From Streptomyces cavernicola (GTDB lineage: Bacteria; Actinomycetota; Actinomycetes; Streptomycetales; Streptomycetaceae): a stretch of 35,574 bases of DNA. Shown in pieces: positions 1 to 7,802 of this stretch. The stretch lies in contig NZ_JASCIQ010000060.1 of assembly GCF_029968035.1 (NCBI RefSeq), positions 1 through 35,574 of the forward strand. Direction: 5' to 3'. Position numbers and translations under genes: made by a program. The notes under the pieces were generated by a model. That model made no database searches, was not told where the DNA came from, and saw nothing but the letters and a program-made list of their open reading frames with translations. Within the stretch, counting starts at the first letter, position 1. Each line of letters begins with the position of its first letter.

Positions 1-211
1 AGCAGGGAGGTACCCCCATCGCCGCACGCCCGAATCACCCAAGTACGTCCAGTACGAGGGAGATCCGGGCGCACGCCGAGAGCACGCACCAGACGCCGCG
101 GCCTGATCCGCAAAGATCGGAGAGACGCCCCCTAGCCCACCACAGGCCGCCCCCTCCGCCGAACCGGCGCGAGGGGGCGGCCTGCTGTGTATCCGTGCAG
201 GTGGGGAGGGT
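1..211. other. Upstream edge, no gene assigned
   Basis: No complete gene is visible. A + strand frame open from the window edge stops at a TGA at 104-106, and another stops at a TAG at 133-135. Either could be the 3' end of an upstream gene, because a strong terminator-like hairpin follows at 144-183. The translations are too short to name, and the choice of frame is uncertain. Confidence 0.3.
144..183 (+). terminator. Strong stem-loop, probable terminator of the upstream gene
   Basis: A perfect 12-bp outer stem (144-155 with 172-183, aggccgccccct against its complement) is extended by an inner 5-bp stem (157-161 with 165-169). There is no T-run, as is usual for Streptomyces terminators. Its position upstream of the peptidase gene suggests it ends a + strand transcript entering from the left. 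Confidence 0.7.
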
Positions 212-265
212 GTGGGGGGACGCCCAAAAGGACGTGCTTCGCGTACCGCCCATAAGATCGCCAAT

Positions 266-1768
266 GTGATACGCCGACCACCGTCCGCCCCCCGCACCTC
301 ATCCCGTACGGGCACGACCCTCCGTACCGCCTCCCGTACGGCCTCCCGTACGGCCCCCGTCGTGCTCGCCGCCGTCCTCGTGCTCGCGGGCTGCACCGGG
401 CCCGGGGTGCAGGGGACGCCGGGCGGCGCGGGGCTGCGGGACCCGTACTTCCCCGACCTGGGCAACGGCGGGTACGACGTCGAGCACTACGCCCTCGCCC
501 TCGACTACGACCCGGACACGCGGCGGCTCGACGGCGAAGCGGTGATCACCGCGCGCGCCACCCAGGACCTGAGCGCCTTCAACCTCGACCTGCGGGGCCT
601 CCAGGTCGCCTCCGTCACCGTCGAGGGCCGGGCGGCGCGCTTCAACCGGCAGCGCAGCGAGCTGACCGTACGGCCGCGGGACGATCTGCGGGAGGGCGAG
701 ACGTTCCGGGCGGTCGTCCGCTACTCCGGGGTGCCGCGCACCGTCACCGACGCGGACGGCGCGAAGGAGGGCTGGCTGCCCACCCCCGAGGGCGCCGTCG
801 CCCTCGGCCAGCCGGTCGGCTCGATGGCCTGGTTCCCCGGCAACCACCACCCCTCCGACAAGGCCGCGTACGACATCGAGATCACCGTCCCGAAGGGCCT
901 GCAGGCTTACTCCAACGGGGAGTTGACGCAGACGCGCGGCCATGGCGGCGTCACGACCTTCGGCTGGCACAGCGGTGAGCCGATGGCGAGCTACCTGGCG
1001 ACCGTCGCGATCGGCGACTACGAGAGCGGCACGTCCCTGGTGAAGGGTGCGAGCCGCAAGGGCGGCCTTCCGGTGCGCACGGCTGCGGTGCCCGCCGAGG
1101 CCGAGGAGAGCGCGGATGCGCTGCGGCGCATCCCGGAGGTCGTGGAGTGGGCGGAGCGGCGCTTCGGCCCGTACCCGTTCTCCTCGGTCGGCGCGATCAT
1201 CGAGGGGGACGGCGCCGCCGGGTACGCCCTGGAGACCCAGACCAAGCCGGTGTTCCCCGGCACCCCCGGCACACAGCTCCTCGTGCACGAGCTGGCCCAC
1301 CAGTGGTTCGGCAACTCCGTGACGCCGAAGACCTGGCAGGACATGTGGCTCAACGAGGGCTTCGCCACGTACGCGGAGTGGCTGTGGAGCGAGGAGCACG
1401 GCGGCCGCACCGCCCAGCAGACCTTCGACCAGGTCTACGCGGGCAAGGGCGCGTACGTGACGAACGCCGTCGGCGGACCCGCGGAGGTCGAGGCCCTCTG
1501 GTCCACCCCGCCCGCGCGGCCGGGCGGCGCCGACACGATCTCCTCGGGGTCCGTCTACTACCGGGGCGCGATGGCCGTCCACAAGATCCGGCAGGCCGTG
1601 GGCGACGACCGTTTCTTCGCCCTCGTACGCGGCTGGACCGAGGACCGCCGCCACGGCAACGCCGACACCCGGGACTTCACGGCCTACGTGGAGCAGCGGT
1701 CCGGCAAGGACCTCGACGCGCTCTGGGACGCCTGGCTGTACGGCGAGGGCAAGCCGCCGAAGCCGTGA
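266..1768 (+). CDS. M1-family zinc metallopeptidase, lipoprotein
   Basis: Predicted membrane-anchored aminopeptidase of the M1 (gluzincin) family, acting outside the cell. Counting from the GTG at 266 (about 500 residues), a basic N-terminus and hydrophobic stretch end in a lipobox LAGC with Cys43. The beta-rich N-terminal M1 domain follows, then the zinc site HELAH (His341, His345) with the third ligand in NEG (Glu364), which is the HExxH-x18-E spacing. The usual GAMEN exopeptidase loop is replaced by a GYALET-type loop, as in short bacterial M1 enzymes, so true aminopeptidase activity is inferred. A GTG at 212 is also in frame but would give an unusually long leader; the 266 start has no clear ribosome binding site either. 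The leader contains a degenerate TASR repeat. The gene converges on the GNAT gene with a 6-bp gap. Confidence 0.85.
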   Translation: MIRRPPSAPRTSSRTGTTLRTASRTASRTAPVVLAAVLVLAGCTGPGVQGTPGGAGLRDPYFPDLGNGGYDVEHYALALDYDPDTRRLDGEAVITARATQDLSAFNLDLRGLQVASVTVEGRAARFNRQRSELTVRPRDDLREGETFRAVVRYSGVPRTVTDADGAKEGWLPTPEGAVALGQPVGSMAWFPGNHHPSDKAAYDIEITVPKGLQAYSNGELTQTRGHGGVTTFGWHSGEPMASYLATVAIGDYESGTSLVKGASRKGGLPVRTAAVPAEAEESADALRRIPEVVEWAERRFGPYPFSSVGAIIEGDGAAGYALETQTKPVFPGTPGTQLLVHELAHQWFGNSVTPKTWQDMWLNEGFATYAEWLWSEEHGGRTAQQTFDQVYAGKGAYVTNAVGGPAEVEALWSTPPARPGGADTISSGSVYYRGAMAVHKIRQAVGDDRFFALVRGWTEDRRHGNADTRDFTAYVEQRSGKDLDALWDAWLYGEGKPPKP

Positions 1769-1774
1769 ACTCGC

Positions 1775-2302
1775 TTACGCCGCAGGTGTGTTGAGCTCCT
1801 TGCGCATCAGCACGCACGGCCGCTTCTGCTCCAGGTCCTCGGCGTACCCGATGAGTTCGTAGTCCCGGTTGGTCCAGAACCAGCCCGCCTGGTCGTTGCC
1901 CTCCAGGATCGCCAGGCGCACGGCCTCGCGGCCCGCGGTGCGGAAACGGTCCTCGACGAGGTCCGCCAACTGCCGCCCGACACCGGTGCGGTGCAGCTTC
2001 GCGTCCACCAGGAGCAGACCGATCCACGGGTCCGGGTCCTCCGGGTTCGGGTGCTGCCCGAGCGTGATCGCGAGCCCGACGAGCCGGCCCTCGGAGCGGG
2101 CGAGCAGCACCTCGGCGGTGGGCCGCGCCAGCTCGTCCGCGAGGGCGGCGGCGACCTGCTCCTCGGTGATGTGCTCCGGGTCCGGGAAGTCCCCGCTGAA
2201 CGCGAAGAACTCCCGGTTGGAGGCGTACAGTTCGGTCACTTCGGTGAGGACCGTGCCGGGGAGCGCGCCGTCGTCGTGGACCGGGATCGGTTCGAGGATC
2301 AT
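1775..2302 (-). CDS. GNAT family N-acetyltransferase
   Basis: 175-residue predicted acetyl-CoA-dependent N-acetyltransferase; substrate unknown. The acetyl-CoA binding motif A is recognisable as RTGVGRQLAD (a Q/RxxGxG/A variant), preceded by the beta-strand LLVDAKLH and followed by a typical C-terminal strand around residues 140-160 (GWFWTNRDYELIGY). Length matches single-domain GNATs. The ATG at 2302 is chosen because the upstream sequence is intergenic repeat. It is convergent with the peptidase gene and lies downstream of terD on the same strand, separated by a large palindrome, so it is probably transcribed on its own. Confidence 0.8.
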   Translation of the reverse strand: MILEPIPVHDDGALPGTVLTEVTELYASNREFFAFSGDFPDPEHITEEQVAAALADELARPTAEVLLARSEGRLVGLAITLGQHPNPEDPDPWIGLLLVDAKLHRTGVGRQLADLVEDRFRTAGREAVRLAILEGNDQAGWFWTNRDYELIGYAEDLEQKRPCVLMRKELNTPAA

Positions 2303-2357
2303 GCGGGCAGGCTAGCCGCAGTTGCTTTTCGGGGTACGGGAAGGTCCGTTGAGGCTC

Positions 2358-2533
2358 CGGTTTCGTCGCCGGGTGCGGCCCGGTGGTCCGTCCTCGCGCA
2401 GTTCCCCGCGCCCCTGAAGGTCTGCGGTTGCGCCGCTGCCTTCTCGGGGAGAGCGCGGCGGAGCCGCAAGCTCTCAGGGGCGCGGGGAACTGCGCGACCA
2501 GCCCAGGACGGGCCGCACCCGGCAACGAAACCG
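2358..2533. repeat. Long intergenic inverted repeat carrying two copies of the dispersed 28-nt core
   Basis: Inner arms 2395-2417 and 2474-2496 are a perfect 23-bp inverted repeat (starts cgcgcagttccccgcgcccc). Outer arms 2358-2381 and 2510-2533 are 24 bp with one mismatch. The right inner arm is part of a full 28-nt core (2476-2503) also found at 6763, 17227 and, inverted, 22568. It lies between terD and the GNAT gene, both on the minus strand, so it can act as the terD terminator. See findings for the repeat family. Confidence 0.85.
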
Positions 2534-2615
2534 ACGCACCCCGGACCGTGGGGGGAGCCACGGGAAAGGGGCCCCGGTCCGACGACCAGAGCCCCTTGCC
2601 GCGCCGCGGCGAACC

Positions 2616-3191
2616 TCAGATGTTGACGCCGAAGTCCTGCGCGATGCCCGCGAGGCCGGACGCGTAACCCTGGCCGACCGCGCGGAACTTCCAGTCCGCG
2701 CCGTTGCGGTACAGCTCGCCGAAGACCATGGCGGTCTCGGTGGCGGCGTCCTCGGAGAGGTCGTAACGGGCGATCTCGGCGCCGCCGGCCTGGTTCACGA
2801 TGCGGATGTACGCGTTGCGGACCTGGCCGAAGTTCTGCGAGCGGGACTCCGCGTCGTAGATCGAGACCGGGAAGACGATCTTGTCGACCTCGGCGGGCAG
2901 GCCCGCCAGGTTGACGTTGATCGCCTCGTCGTCGCCGGCGCCCTCGCCGGAGCGGTTGTCGCCGGTGTGGACGATGGTCTGGTCCGGCGACTGCTTGTTG
3001 TTGAAGAAGACGAAGTGGCCGTCCGTGAAGACCTTGCCGTCGGCCTTGACCGCGATCGCCGAGGCGTCCAGGTCGAAGTCGGTGCCGGTGGTCGTACGGA
3101 CGTCCCAGCCGAGGCCCACCGTGACGGCGGTCAGGCCAGGCGCCTCCTTGGTGAGCGAGACGTTGCCGCCCTTGGACAGGCTTACAGCCAT
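2616..3191 (-). CDS. terD: TerD family protein (tellurium resistance/calcium-binding)
   Basis: 191-residue TerD-domain protein, a cytoplasmic Ca2+-binding family linked to tellurite and stress responses and, in Streptomyces, to development. It begins MAVSLSKGGNVSLTK and contains the family motifs GLGWD, DLDASA, DGHFVFFNN, HTGDNRSGEGAGDDE (acidic Ca2+-binding loop) and the C-terminal AVGQGY-GLAGIAQDFGV. The length is that of a full single-domain TerD. The ATG at 3191 has a good ribosome binding site (gaggggaac) about 5 bases upstream. Streptomyces usually carry several terD paralogues, so the exact function of this copy is not determined. Confidence 0.95.
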   Translation of the reverse strand: MAVSLSKGGNVSLTKEAPGLTAVTVGLGWDVRTTTGTDFDLDASAIAVKADGKVFTDGHFVFFNNKQSPDQTIVHTGDNRSGEGAGDDEAINVNLAGLPAEVDKIVFPVSIYDAESRSQNFGQVRNAYIRIVNQAGGAEIARYDLSEDAATETAMVFGELYRNGADWKFRAVGQGYASGLAGIAQDFGVNI

Positions 3192-3335
3192 GGAAGTTCC
3201 CCTCTGAGTGCTGCGGTGCTACGGGCTACGTACCGAGGACGAAGCTACCGTCACCGGGTCTAACGCCGCCGGGGGACCATGAGGTTCCAGGTCTGCCGCA
3301 GGTTTCTGTGAACAGTTGGAACAGTTGGCCCGCGA

Positions 3336-3351
3336 AGTGGACTAGACCTTT
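3336..3351. promoter_or_regulatory. dre-like site (DasR operator) upstream of nagKA
   Basis: AGTGGACTAGACCTTT closely matches the palindromic DasR-responsive element (consensus near ACTGGTCTAGACCACT), with 8 of the 9 bases of the central GGTCTAGACC left/right core conserved. It sits 27 bp before the first possible nagK start. DasR, a GntR regulator relieved by glucosamine-6-phosphate, is known to control nagKA in S. coelicolor. Binding here is inferred. Confidence 0.75.
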
Positions 3352-3368
3352 CGCGGGGTGCGCGCCAG

Positions 3369-3398
3369 ACTGGGCCCGTGAGAACTGGGCCCGTGAGA
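3369..3398 (+). repeat. 15-bp exact tandem duplication over the nagK start
   Basis: actgggcccgtgaga occurs twice back to back (3369-3383 and 3384-3398). Each copy carries a GTG, at 3378 and 3393, in the same frame, so the duplication has duplicated the start codon of nagK. Neither start has a convincing ribosome binding site. Confidence 0.85.
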
Positions 3399-4424
3399 CA
3401 TGTCATCGCCCTCGACGTGGGCGGCACCGGAATGAAGGCCGCCCTGATCGCGGCCGACGGCACCTCCCTGCACGAGGCCCGCCGCGCCACCGGCCGGGAG
3501 CGCGGCCCCGAGGCCGTCGTCGAGTCGATCCTCGACTTCGCCGCCGAGCTGCGCGCGTACGGTGAGAAGCACTTCGGCGAGCCCGCGGCCGCGGCCGGGG
3601 TCGCCGTGCCCGGCATCGTCGACGCCGAGCGCGGCATCGCCGTCTACGCCGCCAACCTCGGCTGGCGCGACCTGCCGCTGCGCGAGCTGCTCGCCGCCCG
3701 CATCGGCGTCCCCGTCGCCCTCGGCCACGACGTCCGCACCGGCGGTCTCGCCGAGGGCCGGGTCGGGGCCGGGCAGGGCGCCGACCGGTTCCTGTTCCTG
3801 CCGCTCGGCACCGGGATCGCCGGGGCCATCGGCATCGACGGCCGGATCGAGCCCGGCGCGCACGGGTACGCGGGCGAGATCGGGCACATCGTGGTCCGCC
3901 CCGGCGGCCCGCTCTGCGGCTGCGGCCGGCGCGGCTGCCTGGAGCGGCTCGCCTCCGCCGCCGCCGTCAGCCGCGCCTGGGCGGAGGCGAGCGGCGACCC
4001 GGACGCGGACGCCGCGGACTGCGCCAAGGCCGTCGAGTCGGGGGACGAGCGGGCCCGCGCCGTCTGGCAGGACGCGATCGACGCGCTCGCCGACGGCCTG
4101 GTCACCGCGATCACCCTGCTCGACCCGCGCACGCTCATCATCGGTGGCGGCCTGGCCGAAGCGGGGGAAACCTTGTTCTCACCGCTGCGGGCCGCCGTCG
4201 AGCAGCGCGTCACGTTCCAGCGGCTGCCCGCCGTCGTCCCCGCCGCGCTCGGGGACACCGCGGGCTGCCTGGGCGCGGGCCTGCTCGCCTGGGACCTGCT
4301 CGCCACCCGCGTACCCCACCCGACCGAACCCACAGACCCGACCGAACCCACAGACCCGACCGAACCCACAGACCCGACCGAACCCACAGACCCGACCGGA
4401 CCGTCCTCGGAGGTAACCGCCTGA
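3378..4424 (+). CDS. nagK: ROK family N-acetylglucosamine (amino-sugar) kinase
   Basis: 348-residue ROK kinase predicted to phosphorylate GlcNAc (or a related amino sugar) to the 6-phosphate in the cytoplasm. Seen: N-terminal phosphate loop LDVGGTGMK, the catalytic Asp in GHDVRTGGLAE, the EIGH motif, and the ROK zinc signature CGCGRRGCLE. The start is ambiguous between GTG 3378 and GTG 3393 because of a tandem duplication. The C-terminus is odd: after the kinase fold it runs into about five PTEPTD-type repeats encoded by an 18-bp minisatellite. The stop TGA overlaps the ATG of nagA (TGATG), so the two are translationally coupled. A dre site precedes the pair. The name nagK follows the S. coelicolor nagKA operon; substrate specificity is inferred. 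Confidence 0.88.
   Translation: MRTGPVRHVIALDVGGTGMKAALIAADGTSLHEARRATGRERGPEAVVESILDFAAELRAYGEKHFGEPAAAAGVAVPGIVDAERGIAVYAANLGWRDLPLRELLAARIGVPVALGHDVRTGGLAEGRVGAGQGADRFLFLPLGTGIAGAIGIDGRIEPGAHGYAGEIGHIVVRPGGPLCGCGRRGCLERLASAAAVSRAWAEASGDPDADAADCAKAVESGDERARAVWQDAIDALADGLVTAITLLDPRTLIIGGGLAEAGETLFSPLRAAVEQRVTFQRLPAVVPAALGDTAGCLGAGLLAWDLLATRVPHPTEPTDPTEPTDPTEPTDPTEPTDPTGPSSEVTA
4321..4392 (+). repeat. 18-bp minisatellite at the 3' end of nagK
   Basis: Four perfect copies of an 18-bp unit (cgaccgaacccacagacc) at 4321, 4339, 4357 and 4375, followed by a partial fifth. The length is a multiple of three, so copy-number change would lengthen or shorten the Pro/Thr/Glu/Asp tail of the kinase without a frameshift. 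The tail lies outside the ROK fold. Confidence 0.92.
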
Positions 4425-5581
4425 TGGCAGCACGCAAGGTACTCACCGGCGCCCGGGTGGTGCTGCCCACCGGCACCGTCGCCGACGGCCGGGTCATCGT
4501 CGACGAGCACGGCCGGATCGCCGGACACGCGCAGGAGAACGACGCCGCCGTCGACCTGAGCGGCCACTGGGTCGTGCCCGGCTTCGTGGACATGCACAAC
4601 CACGGCGGCGGCGGCGCCTCGTTCACCTCCGGCACCGAGGAGGACGTCCTCAGGGGCGTGCGCACGCACCGCGAGCACGGCACCACCACCCTCGTCGCCT
4701 CCACCGTCACCGGCGAGCTCGACTTCCTCGCGGAGCGCGCCGGGTTCCTCGCCGACCTGGCCGAGCAGGGCGAGATCGCGGGCATCCACTTCGAGGGCCC
4801 GTTCATCTCGCCGTGCCGCAAGGGCGCGCACAGCGAGGACCTCCTCCGCGACCCGGACCCGGCCGACGTGCGCAAGCTCATCGACGCCGCGCGCGGCCAG
4901 GCCCGCATGCTCACCCTCGCCCCCGAACTCCCCGGCGGCATCGACTCCGTACGCCTCCTCGCGGAGCACGGCGTGCTCGCCGCCGTCGGCCACACCGACG
5001 GGACGTACGAGCAGACCCTGGCGGCGATCGACGCGGGCGCGACCGTCGCCACGCACCTCTACAACGCGATGCCCGGCCTCGGCCACCGCGCGCCCGGCCC
5101 GATCGCCGCACTCCTGGAGGACGAGCGGGTCACCGTCGAGCTGATCGACGACGGCACGCACCTCCACCCGGCCGCCTTCCAACTGGCCTTCCACCACGCG
5201 GGCGCGGGCCGGGTCGCGCTGATCACGGACGCCATGGACGCGGCGGGCTTCGGCGACGGCCGGTACATGCTCGGCCCCCTGGAGGTCGAGGTGAAGGCCA
5301 GCGTCGCCCGCCTGGTCGACGGCGGCTCCATCGCAGGCTCCACCCTCACCCTGGACCGCGCCTTCAAGCGCGCCGCGACCGTCGACCGCCTCCCCGTCGA
5401 GGACGTCGTCCGCGCCATCTCCGCCAACCCGGCCAAGCTCCTCGGCGTGTACGACCGAGTCGGCTCCCTCGAACCCGGCAAGGACGCCGACCTGGTCGTC
5501 CTCGACGAGAACTTCGACCTGCGGGGCGTGATGCGCAAGGGGGAGTGGGTGGTTGCCCCCGGAGCGCCGCAACTGGGCTGA
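4424..5581 (+). CDS. nagA: N-acetylglucosamine-6-phosphate deacetylase
   Basis: 385 residues; hydrolyses GlcNAc-6-phosphate to glucosamine-6-phosphate and acetate, the committed step of amino-sugar catabolism and the step that makes the DasR effector. Amidohydrolase TIM-barrel metal motifs are all present: HNHGGGG near residue 63, the metal-binding Glu in HFEGPF, His in VGHTDGTYEQT, THLYNAM, DGTHLHP, and the catalytic Asp in ITDAMDAAG. The ATG overlaps the nagK stop by one base, with gaggtaacc as a weak ribosome binding site inside nagK. It would also receive GlcNAc-6-P made by MurQ, encoded 23 kb away. Confidence 0.95.
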   Translation: MAARKVLTGARVVLPTGTVADGRVIVDEHGRIAGHAQENDAAVDLSGHWVVPGFVDMHNHGGGGASFTSGTEEDVLRGVRTHREHGTTTLVASTVTGELDFLAERAGFLADLAEQGEIAGIHFEGPFISPCRKGAHSEDLLRDPDPADVRKLIDAARGQARMLTLAPELPGGIDSVRLLAEHGVLAAVGHTDGTYEQTLAAIDAGATVATHLYNAMPGLGHRAPGPIAALLEDERVTVELIDDGTHLHPAAFQLAFHHAGAGRVALITDAMDAAGFGDGRYMLGPLEVEVKASVARLVDGGSIAGSTLTLDRAFKRAATVDRLPVEDVVRAISANPAKLLGVYDRVGSLEPGKDADLVVLDENFDLRGVMRKGEWVVAPGAPQLG

Positions 5582-5597
5582 TTTGCCCACCCCTTGA

Positions 5598-5653
5598 GGC
5601 GCGCGCGGTTGCCCCGGAGGCCGGAAGAACCTCTAGGCCAACCGCCGCGCGCC
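5598..5653 (+). terminator. Possible attenuating hairpin after nagA
   Basis: ggcgcgcgcggttg (5598-5611) can pair with caaccgccgcgcgcc (5639-5653), leaving one bulged base. It follows the nagA stop by 16 bp, so it may end or attenuate the nagKA transcript before the PfkB gene. There is no T-run; function inferred from position. Confidence 0.45.
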
Positions 5654-5710
5654 TGGCATGATCGGGCCCCGGCACGCGCACGTACGTACGACTTCCGGGG
5701 GGAGGCACAC

Positions 5711-6640
5711 GTGATCCTCACGGTCACGCTCAACACCGCCCTGGACATCACCTACCGCGTCCCGCGCCTCACCCCGCACGCCTCGCACCGCGTCGGCGAG
5801 GTCACCGAACGGCCCGGCGGCAAGGGCCTGAACGTGGCCAGGGTGCTCGCCGCGCTGGGCCGGTCCGTCACCGTCACCGGCTTCGCCGGGGGCGCCACCG
5901 GGGCCGCGCTGCGCGCCCAGCTCGCCGAGGCGTCGAGGGTCCGGGACGAGCTGCTCGACGTGGCCGGCCCGACCCGCCGTACCGTCGCCGTCGTCGACGA
6001 GCGCACCGGCGACACCACCCAGCTGAACGAGCCGGGCCCGCTGATCAGCTCCGCCGAGTGGGCCCGATTCCGCACCTCCTACGAGGAGTTGCTCGACTCG
6101 GCCGACGCGGTCGCCCTGTGCGGCAGCCTGCCGCCCGGCGTGCCCGTCGGCGCGTACGCCCAGCTGGTCCGGGCCGCCCGCGCCGCGCAGGTCCCCGTAC
6201 TCCTGGACACCAGCGGCGAACCGCTGCGCCGGGGCATCGCCGCCCGCCCGGACGTGGTCAAGCCCAACGCCGACGAACTGGCCGAACTCACCGGCTCCCA
6301 CGAGCCGTTGCGCGCCACCCGGGACGCCCGCCGCCGCGGCGCCCACGCCGTCGTCGCCTCCCTCGGCGCGGACGGCCTCCTCGCCGCCACCCCGGACGGC
6401 GCCTGGCAGGCCGCCCCACCCGCCCCGGTGCGCGGCAACCCGACGGGCGCGGGGGACTCGGCGGTGGCGGGACTGCTCGCGGGCCTGGTCGACGCCACCC
6501 CTTGGCCACGCCGCCTGACCCACGCGGTGGCCCTCTCGGCGGCCACCGTACTGGCCCCGGTGGCAGGCGAGTTCGACGCGGCGGCGTACGAGGACTTCCT
6601 GGCCAAGGTGTCGGTGCAGGAGCGGGCCAGTGCGGCGTAA
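5711..6640 (+). CDS. PfkB-family 1-phosphofructokinase / tagatose-6-phosphate kinase
   Basis: 309-residue sugar-phosphate kinase of the FruK/LacC/PfkB group. Seen: PfkB signature 1 as GGKGLNVARVLAALG (residues about 36-50) and signature 2 with the catalytic base as NPTGAGDSAVAG near residue 250. The likely substrate is fructose-1-phosphate or tagatose-6-phosphate, giving a bisphosphate for the aldolase gene downstream. The GTG at 5711 is preferred over upstream in-frame codons because gggggaggc lies 5-6 bases before it and the protein then begins directly with the family's first beta-strand (ILTVTLNTALD). Its place between nagA and the aldolase suggests the sugar branch is linked to amino sugars; this is an inference. 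Confidence 0.87.
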   Translation: MILTVTLNTALDITYRVPRLTPHASHRVGEVTERPGGKGLNVARVLAALGRSVTVTGFAGGATGAALRAQLAEASRVRDELLDVAGPTRRTVAVVDERTGDTTQLNEPGPLISSAEWARFRTSYEELLDSADAVALCGSLPPGVPVGAYAQLVRAARAAQVPVLLDTSGEPLRRGIAARPDVVKPNADELAELTGSHEPLRATRDARRRGAHAVVASLGADGLLAATPDGAWQAAPPAPVRGNPTGAGDSAVAGLLAGLVDATPWPRRLTHAVALSAATVLAPVAGEFDAAAYEDFLAKVSVQERASAA

Positions 6641-6663
6641 CCGGCGCCTGCGGCGGGCCTTGT

Positions 6664-6879
6664 TCCCCACCCCGCCTCTTCCCGAACCGGGGCTCCGCCC
6701 CAGACCCCGCTCCTCAAACGCCGGAGGGGCTGGATTTAGCCCCGGCGGGGGGCTGGTTTTTAAGGGGCGCGGGGAACTGCGCGACCAGCCACGACGCCGC
6801 GGCAGCCGAAGAACGCAGCGCCGCAGCCACGCGGCGGCAGCCGCATATCGGACACAGTCGGGAAGGGGCGGGTAGGGGA
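6664..6879. repeat. 216-bp MITE-like intergenic element, copy 1
   Basis: The 301-bp gap between the kinase and aldolase genes is filled by this element. Its ends, 6664-6686 and 6857-6879, are imperfect terminal inverted repeats (19 of 23 match; consensus tccccNNcccgccYcttccc). Internal modules shared with 17065-17345 include a 25-nt block at 6713-6737 (ctcaaacgccggaggggctg...), the 28-nt core at 6763-6790 (aggggcgcggggaactgcgc...) and a block near 6825-6870. No target-site duplication could be seen and there is no transposase. Confidence 0.75.
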
Positions 6880-6941
6880 CAGATCCCTGACCGTACGAGC
6901 GACGTAACCGCAACCACTCGGCACAACTCAAGGGGCGCCCG

Positions 6942-7790
6942 ATGCCAGTCGTCAGCACCGCCGAACTAGTAACCGAGGCAAAAGCAGCGCGCAGCGCAGT
7001 CGCCGCCTTCAACGTCATCACGCTGGAACACGCAGAGGCCATCGCCGCAGGCGCGGAGCGGGCCGGCCGCCCGGCCGTGCTCCAACTCTCCGAGAACGCC
7101 GTGAAGTTCCACGGCAACCGCCTCGCCCCCATCGCCGCAGCCGCCGCCGCCGTCGCCCGCGCCTCCACCGCCCGCCTCGCCCTGCACCTGGACCATGTCA
7201 CGGAGGTGGACCTGCTGCGCGCCGCCCACCCCGAGGGCATCAGCTCGGTGATGTTCGACGCGTCGAAACTGTCGTACGCCGACAACGTCAAGTCGACGGC
7301 GGACGCGGTGCGTTGGGGGCACGAGCGGGGCATCTGGATCGAGGCCGAGCTGGGCCGGGTCGGCGGCAAGGAGGGCGAGCCCCCGCTGGACGCGCACGCC
7401 CCGGGCGTACGGACGGACCCGGGCGAGGCCGCCGCGTACGTCGCCGACACCGGCGTGGACGCCCTGGCCGTCGCCGTGGGCTCCTCGCACGCGATGACGG
7501 AGCGCACGGCCGCCCTGGACCACGAGTTGATCGCTCGGCTGCGGGACGCGGTCCCCGTACCGCTGGTGCTGCACGGCTCAAGTGGCGTACCGGACAAGGA
7601 GATCCGGCAGGCCGTCGCCGCGGGCATGGTCAAGATCAATGTGGGCACGGCGCTCAACACGGCGTTCACGGGCGCCGCCCGCGCCTTCCTGGAGGCCGAC
7701 CGGGCGACGGTCGACCCCCGGAAATACCTCGCCCCCGCTCGCGAGGCGATGACGGGGACGGTGGCGCACTTCCTGGGGCTGCTGCCCTGA
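6942..7790 (+). CDS. Class II fructose/tagatose-bisphosphate aldolase
   Basis: 282-residue zinc-dependent aldolase that splits a ketohexose bisphosphate into DHAP and glyceraldehyde-3-phosphate. Family motifs seen: AFNVITLEHAEAI at the N-terminus, the zinc/catalytic LHLDHV near residue 84, MFDASKLSYADNV (active-site loop), EAELGRVGGKE, VGSSHAM, LHGSSGV (zinc His) and KINVGTALN. Length matches GatY/KbaY-type enzymes. The ATG at 6942 has aaggggc upstream. With the preceding PfkB kinase it forms a two-step lower pathway; fructose versus tagatose specificity cannot be settled from sequence alone. It converges with the next gene, 12 bp away. Confidence 0.88.
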   Translation: MPVVSTAELVTEAKAARSAVAAFNVITLEHAEAIAAGAERAGRPAVLQLSENAVKFHGNRLAPIAAAAAAVARASTARLALHLDHVTEVDLLRAAHPEGISSVMFDASKLSYADNVKSTADAVRWGHERGIWIEAELGRVGGKEGEPPLDAHAPGVRTDPGEAAAYVADTGVDALAVAVGSSHAMTERTAALDHELIARLRDAVPVPLVLHGSSGVPDKEIRQAVAAGMVKINVGTALNTAFTGAARAFLEADRATVDPRKYLAPAREAMTGTVAHFLGLLP

Positions 7791-7802
7791 GCCGAGGGAG
7801 GG

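Noticed and set aside
299..1654. A 451-codon minus-strand open frame opposite the M1 peptidase
   Set aside because: Antisense shadow of a gene with complete catalytic motifs; no domain in the translation.
5627..5642. Weak dre-like sequence (aacctctaggccaa) before the PfkB kinase
   Set aside because: Only one half-site resembles the DasR element and it falls inside a hairpin arm; too weak to call.
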